From positions 1 through 64,000 of the forward strand of contig CAMXJY010000010.1 in assembly GCA_947244325.1 (NCBI GenBank): a stretch of DNA of 64,000 bases, written 5' to 3'. How positions within the stretch are numbered: the first letter of the stretch is position 1; each line of letters starts with the position of its first letter. The notes under the pieces were generated by a model. That model searched no databases, was not told where the DNA came from, and was given only the letters and a program-made list of their open reading frames with translations. This DNA comes from an uncultured Clostridium sp. (GTDB lineage Bacteria > Bacillota > Clostridia > TANB77 > CAG-508). Below, in pieces: positions 1 to 8,143 of this stretch. A program made the translations under genes and the position numbers.

Positions 1-52
1 GTGCCGAAGATACTTGAGAGTTACCTTTCTGGGAAAATAGGAAATCGCCAGT
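1..52 (+). rRNA. rrf: 5S rRNA, 3' end (partial)
   Basis: The first 52 bases match the conserved 3' half of bacterial 5S rRNA: GTGCCGAAGATACTTG, then the helix IV/V segment CTGGGAAAATAGG and the closing GCCAG. The 5' part lies outside the window. It sits 8 bases before a tRNA gene, the usual tail of a Firmicute rRNA operon. Confidence 0.85.
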
Positions 53-59
53 TTTATAT

Positions 60-135
60 TCCTCTTTAGCTCAGTTGGTAGAGCGCTCGGCTGTTAACCG
101 ATAGGTCGTTGGTTCGAGTCCAACAAGAGGAGCCA
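60..135 (+). tRNA. tRNA-Asn (GTT)
   Basis: A complete cloverleaf can be drawn. The acceptor arms TCCTCTT (60-66) and AAGAGGA (125-131) pair, the D-arm is AGCTCAGTTGGTAGAGC, the anticodon loop is CTGTTAA with anticodon GTT, and the T-loop GGTTCGAGTCC is canonical. Discriminator G132 is followed by an encoded CCA (133-135). It is probably co-transcribed with the 5S gene and ends at the terminator that begins on its CCA tail. Confidence 0.97.
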
Positions 136-172
136 AAAAAGTTGAATTTAACCACAATTCAACTTTTTTTTT
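135..172 (+). terminator. Rho-independent terminator of the rRNA/tRNA operon
   Basis: AAAAAAGTTGAATT (about 135-148) and AATTCAACTTTTTTT (156-170) form a long stem with a 7-base loop, ending in a T tract directly behind the tRNA. Confidence 0.85.
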
Positions 173-433
173 ATTTATACAAGGAAATATTCCCAAGTGT
201 TGTTTCTCAAGAAGGAATTTCTAGAGTATATTTAGATGATAATGGTTATTATTTCACAATGATAGAATTTCAACTATACTCATTAAGAAATAGTTGAAAT
301 AAAATATTAAGTCATAATATATTATGATTATCACGAGTAAGCTATTAGCAATATAAAAAGATAGAAGCTACACTAATCAATTAGTGCGAGAAGTTACAAG
401 TTGTTTGTTATGGTAATTTATATAATATTTTAT

Positions 434-486
434 AAAAATACATTAAGTGCTAAAAAAATTTAGCATTACTAATGTATTTTTATTTT
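434..486 (+). terminator. AT-rich terminator-like hairpin in the 298-626 gap
   Basis: AAAAATACATTA (about 435-446) pairs with TAATGTATTTTT (470-481), with an inner GTGCTAA/TTAGCA extension, followed by more T residues. It can work in either direction. No gene was recognised between 136 and 626; the gap holds this hairpin and the ZIP promoter. Confidence 0.6.
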
Positions 487-509
487 TTAAAATTTTTTAA
501 AAAAAACTA

Positions 510-569
510 TTGACAGTTGAATATATCTTCACTTATACTGTAATCATAATTGAATTATCATTCAATTAT
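510..569 (+). promoter_or_regulatory. Sigma-A promoter with two ArsR/SmtB-type operators
   Basis: The -35 box is TTGACA (510-515), the spacer 17 bases, the -10 TTATAC (533-538). One TGAA-N6-TTCA element lies between -35 and -10 (518-531). A second (551-564) sits just downstream of the expected start site, inside the perfect inverted repeat ATAATTGAA-N6-TTCAATTAT (546-569). TGAA-N6-TTCA is the core of SmtB/CzrA-type operators. The starts of the two elements are 33 bases apart, the same spacing as at the arsR promoter near 1483. The product at 1577 is the likely regulator. Confidence 0.8.
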
Positions 570-626
570 GAGAGCAAAATATTATTTGTAGAAGACTAAA
601 ATAATATTTGGAAAGGAGATAATAGG

Positions 627-1404
627 ATGCAATTAGCAATAGGTTTATTAATACCTTTTTTGGGAACTGCATTAGGATCAGCAATGGTATTCTTAATGAA
701 GAATAGCATGAACAGAAAATTTGAAAAATTGCTTTTAGGATTTGCTTCAGGTGTAATGTTAGCAGCATCGATATGGTCTTTAATTGTACCATCAATAGAT
801 ATGGCAGAAGAACAAGGAAAAGTTGCTTGGATTCCAGCTAGTATAGGATTTTTGTTGGGAATTATGTTTTTGCTTATTTTAGACTATTTAATTCCTCACT
901 TACATTTAAAGAGTAATGAACCAGAAGGAGTAAAATCTAAGTTTAAGAAAACAACAATGATGTTACTTGCAGTAACACTTCACAATATACCAGAAGGAAT
1001 GGCAGCAGGAGTAATTTTTGCAGGAGCAATGATTGGAAATACAGGAGTAACAATGGTAGGTGCATTTGTATTAGCTATTCGGACTTGCAATTCAAAACTT
1101 CCCAGAAGGTGCAATTATATCAATGCCTTTAAAAAGTGAAGGTGTATCAAAAACAAAAGCATTTTTATATGGCTCTTTATCAGGAATAGTTGAACCAATA
1201 GGAGCAATAATTACAATATTACTTACAAATATGGTTGTATCAGTATTACCTTATTTATTATCATTTGCAGCAGGAGCTATGATTTATGTTGTAGCTGAAG
1301 AATTAATACCAGAATCACATAGTGGAGAACACTCAAATGTTGGAACAATAGGATTAGCTTTAGGCTTTGTACTTATGATGGTATTAGATGTAGCATTAGG
1401 ATAA
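627..1404 (+). pseudogene. ZIP-family zinc transporter, frameshifted
   Basis: The two parts together encode a ~258-residue ZIP protein of the ZupT/GufA type, a multi-pass divalent metal transporter of the plasma membrane. The first part (627-1079) carries HNIPEG, the TM4 metal-site motif, at residues 119-124. The second part, read from 1081, carries QNFPEG, the TM5 motif. The frame breaks at C1080: dropping that one base restores AIGLAIQNFPEGAIISMP and leads into the downstream frame ending at 1404. Start ATG 627 follows AAAGGAGAT. Every other part looks intact, so the break is either very recent or a sequence error. The operators upstream tie the gene to the zinc/cadmium-responsive regulator at 1577. 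ZIP proteins usually import metal, although GufA-like members with efflux roles cannot be ruled out. Confidence 0.85.
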
Positions 1405-1482
1405 AAATGCCTTATAAAAATACATTTAATATTAGTGAATTTTTAATATTTAAAATATATTTTTATTTTTTTAAAAAAACTA

Positions 1483-1539
1483 TTGACAGTTGAGTGTAAA
1501 TTCACATATAATATAATTAAAGTTGAACATATACTCAAC
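1483..1539 (+). promoter_or_regulatory. Sigma-A promoter with twin operators for the cadC-cadA operon
   Basis: TTGACA (1483-1488), an 18-base spacer and TATAAT (1507-1512). TGAG-N6-TTCA at 1491-1504 lies between the boxes and TGAA-N6-CTCA at 1524-1537 lies downstream. The element starts are 33 bases apart, as at the ZIP promoter. The stretch CTATTGACAGTTGA is identical in both promoters. Confidence 0.8.
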
Positions 1540-1576
1540 CATAGTAACAAAACAAAAGAAAATAAGGAGGTAATAA

Positions 1577-1939
1577 ATGGCTAGAAATGAATTTATATGT
1601 GATTGTAGTGTAATTCATCAAGATGTGGTTGATAATACAAAAAAAAATATGCCAGATGCAGATACATTTAATAAACTTGCAGAATTTTTTAAAATTCTTG
1701 GAGATACAACTAGAACAAAAATATTGTTTGCTTTAGATCAAAACGAGATGTGTGTATGTGATATTGCAAATGTTCTAGGAATGAGTAAATCATCTATTTC
1801 ACATCAATTAGGAACTTTAAGAAGAAGTGGAATTGTTAGATGTAGAAAATCTGGAAAAGAAGTTTTTTATATGTTAGATGATAACCATGTAAAAGAAGTT
1901 TTTGAAATAGGTATCGAACATATAGAACATAAAAAATAA
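1577..1939 (+). CDS. ArsR/SmtB-family metal sensor repressor, CadC-like
   Basis: 120-aa winged-helix repressor expected to leave its operators when it binds Cd(II), Pb(II) or Zn(II). It appears to have both metal sites known in this family. The alpha3N site has MCVCDI in the recognition region (C59 and C61) plus two N-terminal cysteines (C8, C10), as in staphylococcal CadC. The alpha5 zinc site reads D102-x-H104-x10-H115-x2-H118, the ligand spacing of CzrA. The HTH is at about 62-85 (SKSSISHQLGTLRRSG). GGAGG lies just before ATG 1577. It leads an operon with the HMA protein and the ATPase, spaced 20 and 12 bases apart. It is probably autoregulatory and probably also controls the ZIP gene, since both promoters share operators. 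Confidence 0.9.
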   Translation: MARNEFICDCSVIHQDVVDNTKKNMPDADTFNKLAEFFKILGDTTRTKILFALDQNEMCVCDIANVLGMSKSSISHQLGTLRRSGIVRCRKSGKEVFYMLDDNHVKEVFEIGIEHIEHKK

Positions 1940-1959
1940 AAATTTGGAGGTAAAAGAAT

Positions 1960-2181
1960 ATGAAAAGTAAATTTAAAATTAAAGGATTAGATTGTGCAAA
2001 TTGTGCAGCAGAATTAGAAAGAGCAATACAAAAATTAGATGGAGTAGAAAGTGCAAATATAAGTTTTATGACACAAAAAATGGAACTTGAATATGATGAA
2101 ACAAGAAAAGAAGAAATTATGCAAAATGTAAAAAAAGTTATTAAAAAAGAAGAACCAGATGTAACAATAGAAGAAGTCTAG
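1960..2181 (+). CDS. Stand-alone heavy-metal-associated (HMA) domain protein
   Basis: 73-aa protein made of one HMA ferredoxin-like domain. The metal loop is GLDCANC, with cysteines 12 and 15. The C-terminal half is Lys/Glu-rich. In most CadA/ZntA ATPases this domain is the N-terminal metal-binding domain of the pump itself; here it is a separate gene ending 12 bases before an ATPase that lacks the domain. The Asp before CxxC (DCxxC) is a feature of the Zn/Cd/Pb group rather than copper chaperones. Likely role: cytosolic delivery or regulatory metal binding for the pump. Confidence 0.9.
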   Translation: MKSKFKIKGLDCANCAAELERAIQKLDGVESANISFMTQKMELEYDETRKEEIMQNVKKVIKKEEPDVTIEEV

Positions 2182-2193
2182 GAGGCTGTTACT

Positions 2194-4038
2194 ATGAAAA
2201 AAAAAGGAATTAAGATTTTAATAGCACTAGCATTATTTTTTATTGCACTTATAATAAATGTTAATAATGAATGGATAAATAATACAATCTATATAATCTC
2301 TTATGTAATTGTTGGAACAGAAATTGTAAGAAAAGCAATAAGAAACATTATTAGAGGAAAAGTTTTTGATGAAAACTTCTTGATGACAGTTGCAACAATA
2401 GGAGCATTTGGAGTTGGAGAATTTCCAGAAGCAGTTGCGGTTATGCTATTTTATCAAGTAGGAGAATTATTTCAAAGCTATGCAGTAGACAAATCAAGAA
2501 AATCAATTTCAAGTCTAATGGATATAAGACCAGATTTTGCAAATGTAGAAAGAAATGGAAAAATTGAAAAAGTAGATCCAGATGATGTAAAACTCCACGA
2601 AATAATCGTAGTAAAACCAGGAGAAAAAGTTCCTTTAGATGGTTATGTAATAGAAGGAAAGTCAAGTCTTGATACAAAAGCTCTAACAGGAGAATCTTTA
2701 CCACGAGAGGCAACAGAAGGGGAAGAAGTATTAAGTGGTTGCATAAATTTAAATGGTGTTATAAAAATAGAAGTAACGAAAGAATATGGAGAATCAACGG
2801 TAAGTAAAATATTAGATTTAGTTGAAAATGCAAGTAGTAAAAAATCAAAATCAGAAAATTTTATTACAAAATTTGCACAATATTATACACCAATAGTTGT
2901 TATTATTGCAGTAATTCTTGCGATATTACCACCACTTATTATAAAGGATGCAACATTTTCAGATTGGATATACAGAGCATTATCATTCCTTGTAGTATCT
3001 TGTCCTTGTGCATTAGTTATTTCAATTCCATTAAGTTTCTTTGGAGGAATAGGTGGAGCATCTAAAATGGGTATTTTAATAAAAGGAAGTAACTATTTAG
3101 AGGCTATTGCTAATACAGAAATAATAGTATTTGATAAAACTGGAACATTAACTGAAGGAGTTTTTGAAGTACAAAAAGTGAAAGCAATTGATATAAGCGA
3201 AGAAGAATTGCTAAAAGTTACAGCATATAGTGAAAATTACTCAAATCATCCAATTGCGTTATCTGTTAAGAATGCGTATAACAAAGAAATTGATGAAAAA
3301 CAGATTATAAAAACACAAGAACTATCAGGGCTTGGAATTGTTGCTAGAATTGGAGACCAAGATGTATTAGTTGGAAATGAAAAATTAATGAATGAAAAAC
3401 AAATAAAATTTACAAAATCTAATGATATAGGAACTATTTTATATGTAGCAATAGAAAGAAAATTTGTAGGATATATTGTAATTTCAGATAAAATAAAAGA
3501 AGATTCAATAAAAGCAATAAAGAACTTAAAGAAAAATAAAATAAAACAAACAGTAATGCTAACAGGAGATAGAAAAAATGTTGGAGAAAGTGTTGCAAAA
3601 CAATTAGGATTAGACAAAGTTTATACAGAACTATTACCAGATGGTAAGGTAGAAAAAGTAGAAAGTTTATTAAAAGAAAAGAGCGAAAAAGGTAAACTTG
3701 CATTTGTAGGAGATGGTATAAATGATGCACCAGTTTTAGCTATTTCAGACATAGGTATAGCAATGGGAGGTTTAGGCTCAGATGCAGCAATAGAAGCAGC
3801 AGACGTTGTGCTTATGACAGATGAACCATCAAAAATAGTAAATGCTATTCATTTATCAAAGAAAACAATGAGAATTGTTAAAGAAAATATAATATTTGCT
3901 ATTGCAATAAAGGTACTTGTTTTAGTTTTAAGCGCATTTGGACTATCAACTATGTGGGAAGCAGTATTTGCAGATGTAGGTGTTTCTGTAATTGCTATTA
4001 TAAATGCTTTAAGAGTATTAAGAGTAAAAAATAAATAA
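2194..4038 (+). CDS. cadA: P1B-type Zn/Cd/Pb-exporting ATPase (CadA/ZntA-like)
   Basis: 614-aa integral membrane ATPase that pumps soft divalent metals out of the cell. Motifs in order: actuator TGES, membrane metal site C270-P271-C272, phosphorylation DKTGT at D314, nucleotide-binding HP (SNHPIAL), hinge GDGINDAP near 506, and an Asp in the last membrane region (FADVGVSV), typical of the Zn/Cd subgroup. There is no N-terminal HMA domain: the protein begins directly with membrane helices, so it is about 100 residues shorter than typical CadA. The missing domain is encoded by the preceding gene. Start ATG 2194 follows AGGAGG. Control is by the CadC-like repressor at the operon head. Confidence 0.95.
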   Translation: MKKKGIKILIALALFFIALIINVNNEWINNTIYIISYVIVGTEIVRKAIRNIIRGKVFDENFLMTVATIGAFGVGEFPEAVAVMLFYQVGELFQSYAVDKSRKSISSLMDIRPDFANVERNGKIEKVDPDDVKLHEIIVVKPGEKVPLDGYVIEGKSSLDTKALTGESLPREATEGEEVLSGCINLNGVIKIEVTKEYGESTVSKILDLVENASSKKSKSENFITKFAQYYTPIVVIIAVILAILPPLIIKDATFSDWIYRALSFLVVSCPCALVISIPLSFFGGIGGASKMGILIKGSNYLEAIANTEIIVFDKTGTLTEGVFEVQKVKAIDISEEELLKVTAYSENYSNHPIALSVKNAYNKEIDEKQIIKTQELSGLGIVARIGDQDVLVGNEKLMNEKQIKFTKSNDIGTILYVAIERKFVGYIVISDKIKEDSIKAIKNLKKNKIKQTVMLTGDRKNVGESVAKQLGLDKVYTELLPDGKVEKVESLLKEKSEKGKLAFVGDGINDAPVLAISDIGIAMGGLGSDAAIEAADVVLMTDEPSKIVNAIHLSKKTMRIVKENIIFAIAIKVLVLVLSAFGLSTMWEAVFADVGVSVIAIINALRVLRVKNK

Positions 4039-4122
4039 AAGTTAAGAAAAGCTATTCACATTATGAAATTGAGATAGAATTATTTTAAAATAATAAAAAA
4101 TATTAGTAAACAAACTACAAGA

Positions 4123-4163
4123 ACATAGGCAGATAGTTGATTGAAACTATCTGTCTTTTATGT
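4123..4163 (+). terminator. Terminator-like hairpin after cadA
   Basis: ACATAGGCAGATAGTT (4123-4138) pairs with AACTATCTGTCTTTTATGT (4144-4162) around a GATTGA loop. It is the most likely end of the cad operon. Confidence 0.7.
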
Positions 4164-4299
4164 TATAATCATCTCGACAAATTACAATTTTAAAATAGAA
4201 GGAAGTACATTTGATTAAAAACAAATAATTACATTGTTTACAGAAAACAAAGTTTAGGGAGAACATAGTATAGATGATGTTCAAGAAACAATAAATTAA

Positions 4300-4392
4300 T
4301 TAAAATTATTTGATTTTGTTATTGATACATTAAAAGAAGAACTTACGCCACGATTATTAAAAGATGTAGTAAAGGAGTTAGAGAAAAAGCTT
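4300..4392 (+). other. Open in-frame stretch upstream of the ASCH gene
   Basis: The reading frame of the next gene is open upstream of its ATG, back to a stop near 4297, giving about 31 extra codons (LFDFVIDTLKEELTPRLLKD...). No usable start or ribosome binding site is visible at its beginning. The text looks like real amphipathic protein, so it is probably the 3' remnant of a decayed gene. The rest of the 4039-4392 gap holds only the terminator hairpin. Confidence 0.4.
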
Positions 4393-4716
4393 ATGAAAAC
4401 TTTAAAATTTAGAAAAAATTTAAGTGAACTAATATTAAAAAAAGAGAAGAATACAACTTGGAGAATATTTGATGATAAAGATATAAAAGAAGATGATATT
4501 ATACAATTTTTAGTTTGGGAAACGAAAGAAGAATTTGCCAAAGCTAAAATTACAAATGTTGTTGAAAAGAAATTTAAGGATTTAGACGAAAAAGACATGG
4601 AAGGTCATGAAAAATTTGCATCATTAGAAGAAATGTATGCAACTTACAGTACGTATTATAATAAAACAGTAGATGAAAATACAATAGTAAAAATAATAAA
4701 ATTTGAATTAATTTAA
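4393..4716 (+). CDS. ASCH domain protein
   Basis: 107-aa protein whose whole length fits the ASCH fold (PUA-like beta barrel). The N-terminal KTLKFRKNLSELILKKEKNTTWRI and the later DIIQFLVWETKEEFAKAKI match the family's ligand-binding surface around a T-x-R/W motif. ASCH domains are thought to bind RNA or modified nucleosides, and some are amidohydrolases acting on acetylated cytidine; the role of this one is not defined. ATG 4393 is preceded by AAAGGAG at moderate distance. It stands alone between the cad operon and an XRE regulator. Confidence 0.75.
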   Translation: MKTLKFRKNLSELILKKEKNTTWRIFDDKDIKEDDIIQFLVWETKEEFAKAKITNVVEKKFKDLDEKDMEGHEKFASLEEMYATYSTYYNKTVDENTIVKIIKFELI

Positions 4717-4828
4717 AAGTGGATTGAATGTTTATTATACGAGTAATTTGTAGAGATGTTAATAAGCATTGCTTGTAGCAACGGATAGTTCTTTATATAA
4801 TATTTGTAAAGAAAGGAGTTGTTGTAAA

Positions 4829-5338
4829 ATGTTAAAAGAAAACATTAAATCAATAAGAAAATCAAAAGGACTTTCACAAGAAGAACTAGCTATAAAATTA
4901 AATGTGGTTAGGCAAACAGTTTCTAAATGGGAGCAAGGTTTATCAGTGCCTGATGCAGAAATGTTAATCACAATATCAGAAATTTTTGAAACATCTGTAA
5001 GCACATTACTTGGAGAAAATATTTCTGAATCTAAAGTAGATGATTTAAAAACGATTTCTGAAAAATTGGAGATAATAAACTTGCAACTATCACAGATAAA
5101 GAATGAGAAAAGAAAAATAGTTCATTTGTTGCTAATCTTATTATGTATAATTATAACAGTCATTTTTATATCTTTAATTTTATTAAATAGTCCATACTTA
5201 AATTGGGATTATAGTAATCCTGAAAATGCTGTTTTAGGAGTCTCTTTTCATTCTATTGAATGGATATTTATCAGAATAGCACCAATTATATTTATTGGAT
5301 TAGTTGTTGGAATTTTTTTAACTAGAAAGAAAGATTAA
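4829..5338 (+). CDS. XRE-family regulator with C-terminal membrane helices
   Basis: 169-aa protein. Residues 1-60 are a Cro/CI-type HTH (IRKSKGLSQEELAIKL, then VRQTVSKWEQG), the widespread Firmicute form. Residues 62-92 are charged and helical. Two hydrophobic segments follow, at about 95-118 and 138-162, so the regulator is probably tethered to the membrane. I chose ATG 4829, not the longer frame from 4769, because GAAAGGAG lies just before it and homology begins there. Targets are unknown. Confidence 0.85.
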   Translation: MLKENIKSIRKSKGLSQEELAIKLNVVRQTVSKWEQGLSVPDAEMLITISEIFETSVSTLLGENISESKVDDLKTISEKLEIINLQLSQIKNEKRKIVHLLLILLCIIITVIFISLILLNSPYLNWDYSNPENAVLGVSFHSIEWIFIRIAPIIFIGLVVGIFLTRKKD

Positions 5339-5431
5339 AATTATTTTATCAAGCTATTTACATGAGGAAAGTTTTGAAAGTGTATTGAAATGAACTATTA
5401 TTTTTAAAATCGCTTGTAAGAGAAACTAATT

Positions 5432-5468
5432 AAAAGAAGTATATATTTATTACATATACTTCTTTTGT
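5432..5468 (+). terminator. Terminator after the XRE gene
   Basis: AAAAGAAGTATAT (5433-5445) pairs with ATATACTTCTTTT (5454-5466). Confidence 0.7.
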
Positions 5469-5545
5469 TATTATTGTAAAAACTAAATTTTTTTGATATT
5501 ATAATTATTGGATAAGTAGTAGTCTTTTGTTTAGGAGGAAAATCT

Positions 5546-5938
5546 ATGAAAAAATATAAAATTGCTTCAATATTAATGCTTATACATGGAGCATTTATGG
5601 AAATTGGAGGATGTTTATGTCTTATTCCTATATTTATTATAGGGAGTGATAAATTTGATATAAATCAATATTTTTCATTTATTGTTCCATATTTTAGAGA
5701 TAATATGAATTTAATGCTTATAATGGGAGCAATTTATGGAATTGTAAGAATTATAGGTGCAGTTGGTTTATGGAAAAATAAAATGTGGGGATTGATATTA
5801 TCAGTAATAAATTGTGTTATTACTATGACTTTAATGATGTTTATGCTACCAGCAGGAATAATTGATGGAATACTTGCTTGTAGTGCTTTAATTTTAATTT
5901 TATTACAATACTTTAAAGATAAAAAAATAATAGAATAG
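5546..5938 (+). CDS. Small four-helix membrane protein, unknown function
   Basis: 130-aa hydrophobic protein with four likely membrane helices at about 7-32, 57-78, 80-103 and 104-122. No catalytic motif is visible; the general pattern (GAIYGIVRIIGAVGLWKNKMWG) resembles small conserved DUF membrane proteins of Firmicutes. AGGAGG precedes ATG 5546. It starts a run of same-strand genes but nothing in the sequence ties it to them functionally. Confidence 0.7.
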   Translation: MKKYKIASILMLIHGAFMEIGGCLCLIPIFIIGSDKFDINQYFSFIVPYFRDNMNLMLIMGAIYGIVRIIGAVGLWKNKMWGLILSVINCVITMTLMMFMLPAGIIDGILACSALILILLQYFKDKKIIE

Positions 5939-6009
5939 TACTAAATAAATTACAATATGTAATAGTTACAGATGTAAATGTAAGAATAAATTGAAAAGAG
6001 GTTAATAAA

Positions 6010-6528
6010 ATGAGTATTAAGTTAGTAAGGCCTACAAAAGAGTTAAAAGAAAAGGCAATAGATTACAAACAAGAACATTTTAACCATAATGAGTTAGTTA
6101 TAAATGGTAGTGAACTATTTGATAAAATGGATTCTTATGAAGAGTGGCTAGAAAAAGTAAGTAATAATTCAAAAATTGATACAGTAGATATTAACTGGGT
6201 TTTAACAGATACATTTTTTGCTATTAGAGAAGATGATAATAAAATTATAGGAATAATTGATTTAAGACATGTTTTAAATGATTTTCTAAAAAATTATGGA
6301 AATAGTGGTTATAGTGTTAGACCAAGTGAAAGGAGAAAAGGATATGCAACTGAGATGTTAAGTCTATTAGTTGAATATGCTAAAAAATGTGGTTTAAAAG
6401 AATTACATTTATCAGTAGAAAGAACCAATATTCCATCAGTAAAAACAATTATAAAAAATGGTGGAAAATTAGAAAGAAGTTTTGAATTTGAAGGCGAATT
6501 ACTAGATAGTTATTTAATAGAACTATAA
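6010..6528 (+). CDS. GNAT-family N-acetyltransferase
   Basis: 172-aa protein. The C-terminal half has the acetyl-CoA binding loop RRKGYATEM followed by LHLSVERTNIPSVKTIIKNGGK, the usual beta4-alpha3 and beta5-alpha4 elements of GNAT enzymes; VRPSERRKGYA marks the pyrophosphate-binding motif. The substrate is unknown. AAGAGG precedes ATG 6010. Confidence 0.85.
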   Translation: MSIKLVRPTKELKEKAIDYKQEHFNHNELVINGSELFDKMDSYEEWLEKVSNNSKIDTVDINWVLTDTFFAIREDDNKIIGIIDLRHVLNDFLKNYGNSGYSVRPSERRKGYATEMLSLLVEYAKKCGLKELHLSVERTNIPSVKTIIKNGGKLERSFEFEGELLDSYLIEL

Positions 6529-6559
6529 TAAAATTATAATTATGAAAGGATATAAATTT

Positions 6560-6748
6560 ATGGATAGAAAATTGAAAATAATAGAAGAGAATTGCCCACA
6601 AAATCATAAATGTCCGGCAGTAAATGTTTGCCCAGTAGGAGCATTAAGTCAGAAAGATTTTGAGGCACCTATAATAGATTATAATAAGTGTATAAGATGT
6701 GGCAAATGTTCAAACTTTTGTCCTAAAAAGGCACTAGTATTAGAATAA
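6560..6748 (+). CDS. Small ferredoxin-type 4Fe-4S protein
   Basis: 62-aa protein with a first, modified cysteine group (ENCPQNHKCPAVNVCPVGAL) and a canonical CIRCGKCSNFCP cluster motif near the C-terminus. The second motif should bind one 4Fe-4S cluster; the first could hold a second cluster or have a structural role. I chose ATG 6560 because AAAGGA (6545-6550) is correctly spaced to it and lies inside the longer candidate starting at 6542. Probably an electron carrier; its partner is not evident. Confidence 0.85.
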   Translation: MDRKLKIIEENCPQNHKCPAVNVCPVGALSQKDFEAPIIDYNKCIRCGKCSNFCPKKALVLE

Positions 6749-6797
6749 AAAATATATAGTGAAATAAATGTAGTAATAAGTGAAAGTAGGAAATTAT

Positions 6798-7328
6798 ATG
6801 AAAGTATTAATTGCAACTAAAAATCAAGGTAAAATTGAAGGAGCTAAAAGAGCATTACAAAAATATTTTGAAAACATACAAATAGAAGGAATACCAGTAG
6901 AATCTAACGTGAGTGAACAACCTGTAAATGATGATATATATATTGGTGCAAAGAATAGAGTAAAAAATTTAAAAATGTATGCAAAAGAAAATAATATAGA
7001 AGCTGATTTATTTTTATCAATAGAAAGTGGAATTAATAATTCTTTAGGAAGATGGTTAATAACTAATATTGCAATAATCGAAGATAATAATGATTTTGAA
7101 AGTTATGGTACAAGTCCATCATTTCCAGTACCAGAAAATTTAGTTAATGATATTATAGATACTGACTTAAGCCAAGTAATGAATAGGATATTTGTAAAAG
7201 ATGATGAAAGACATAATAAAGGCGGAGGAATACAGTTGCTAACACATGATAAAGTATCGAGAATAGATTTAACTGAAATGGCATTTGTTATGGCTTTAAC
7301 AAAATATATTAATGATAATTGGAGATAA
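6798..7328 (+). CDS. Inosine/xanthosine triphosphatase, YjjX/DUF84 family
   Basis: 176-aa protein starting MKVLIATKNQGKIEGAKRAL, the conserved N-terminus of the YjjX (non-canonical purine NTP phosphatase) family. VSEQPVNDDIYIGAKNRVKN follows, and SIESGINNS and KGGGIQLL are later conserved blocks. These enzymes remove ITP/XTP from the nucleotide pool. ATG 6798 has AGTAGGA six bases upstream; a GTG at 6780 is less likely. The stop lies 11 bases before the next start, so the two are probably co-translated. Confidence 0.8.
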   Translation: MKVLIATKNQGKIEGAKRALQKYFENIQIEGIPVESNVSEQPVNDDIYIGAKNRVKNLKMYAKENNIEADLFLSIESGINNSLGRWLITNIAIIEDNNDFESYGTSPSFPVPENLVNDIIDTDLSQVMNRIFVKDDERHNKGGGIQLLTHDKVSRIDLTEMAFVMALTKYINDNWR

Positions 7329-7339
7329 GGAGATATCAT

Positions 7340-8098
7340 TTGGAAAAAATAAGATATAAAACCTCTGATAATATAGAGTTAAATGGAATCTTAGAAAGAA
7401 ATAATAGCAATACTTGTGTTATAATGTGTCATGGAATTAGAAGTGGAAAAGAAGAACATGGAAATTTTACAAAATTAGTAGAAATTTTAAATTCAAATAA
7501 TATAGATAGCATTAGATTTGATTTTAGAGGACATGGAGAAAATAATACTGATTTTAGTCAAGTAACTATAGATGGAGAAATAAAAGATTTAGAAGCAACT
7601 ATAGATACTGTTTCAAATATACGATATAAAAATATTATTCTTTTAGGTGCTAGTTTTGGTGGTGGTATAATATCTCTTATAGATTTTAAAAAGTATACTA
7701 ATGTAAAAGGATTAATACTTTGGTATCCTTGTATAGTTTATAAAGGTACAGATTTGTTTTGTAAGGAAAACTTAAATAAGGCATTAGAAGAAGGCTTTTT
7801 TGAAACTAAAAGTATGAGAACAGGAAAAAAGTATATTTTTACAAAAGAATTAATGGTACAAACAACTAAATATAAACCATATGATTTATTAATAAATAAT
7901 CCATTACCAAAGTTATTTATACATGGAAATAATGATAAAAATGTTTATTATAAAAATATAGAAAAGTGTGCTAATCAATGTAAAAATGCCAAATTATTTA
8001 TTATAGAAAATGGTACACATGGCTTTTTTGATAATGAGGAACATTTTAAATTTGTATTAGATAGAACACTAGAATATATTATATCAATAGTAAATTAG
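7340..8098 (+). CDS. Alpha/beta hydrolase
   Basis: 252-aa serine hydrolase of the alpha/beta fold with no signal peptide. A full triad is visible: S105 in GASFGG, D199 in HGNNDKNV and H227 in GTHGF. The oxyanion region is MCHGIRSGKEEHG. The substrate is not predictable; it looks like the small esterase/acylglycerol lipase type. I chose TTG 7340 because AAGGAG (7327-7332) sits seven bases before it, whereas TTG 7319 has no site. Confidence 0.85.
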   Translation: MEKIRYKTSDNIELNGILERNNSNTCVIMCHGIRSGKEEHGNFTKLVEILNSNNIDSIRFDFRGHGENNTDFSQVTIDGEIKDLEATIDTVSNIRYKNIILLGASFGGGIISLIDFKKYTNVKGLILWYPCIVYKGTDLFCKENLNKALEEGFFETKSMRTGKKYIFTKELMVQTTKYKPYDLLINNPLPKLFIHGNNDKNVYYKNIEKCANQCKNAKLFIIENGTHGFFDNEEHFKFVLDRTLEYIISIVN

Positions 8099-8143
8099 AA
8101 AATTACAAAACTAAACAGTAAATAAATGAAAAAGGAGATTTAT

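Noticed and set aside
109-297. 62-codon frame running out of the tRNA-Asn gene
   Set aside because: It begins inside the tRNA and crosses the terminator hairpin; no ribosome binding site.
3246-3730. Long minus-strand frames inside cadA
   Set aside because: They are shadows of the AT-rich coding strand with Leu/Ile/Phe-only composition and no ribosome binding sites; the same applies to other antisense frames.
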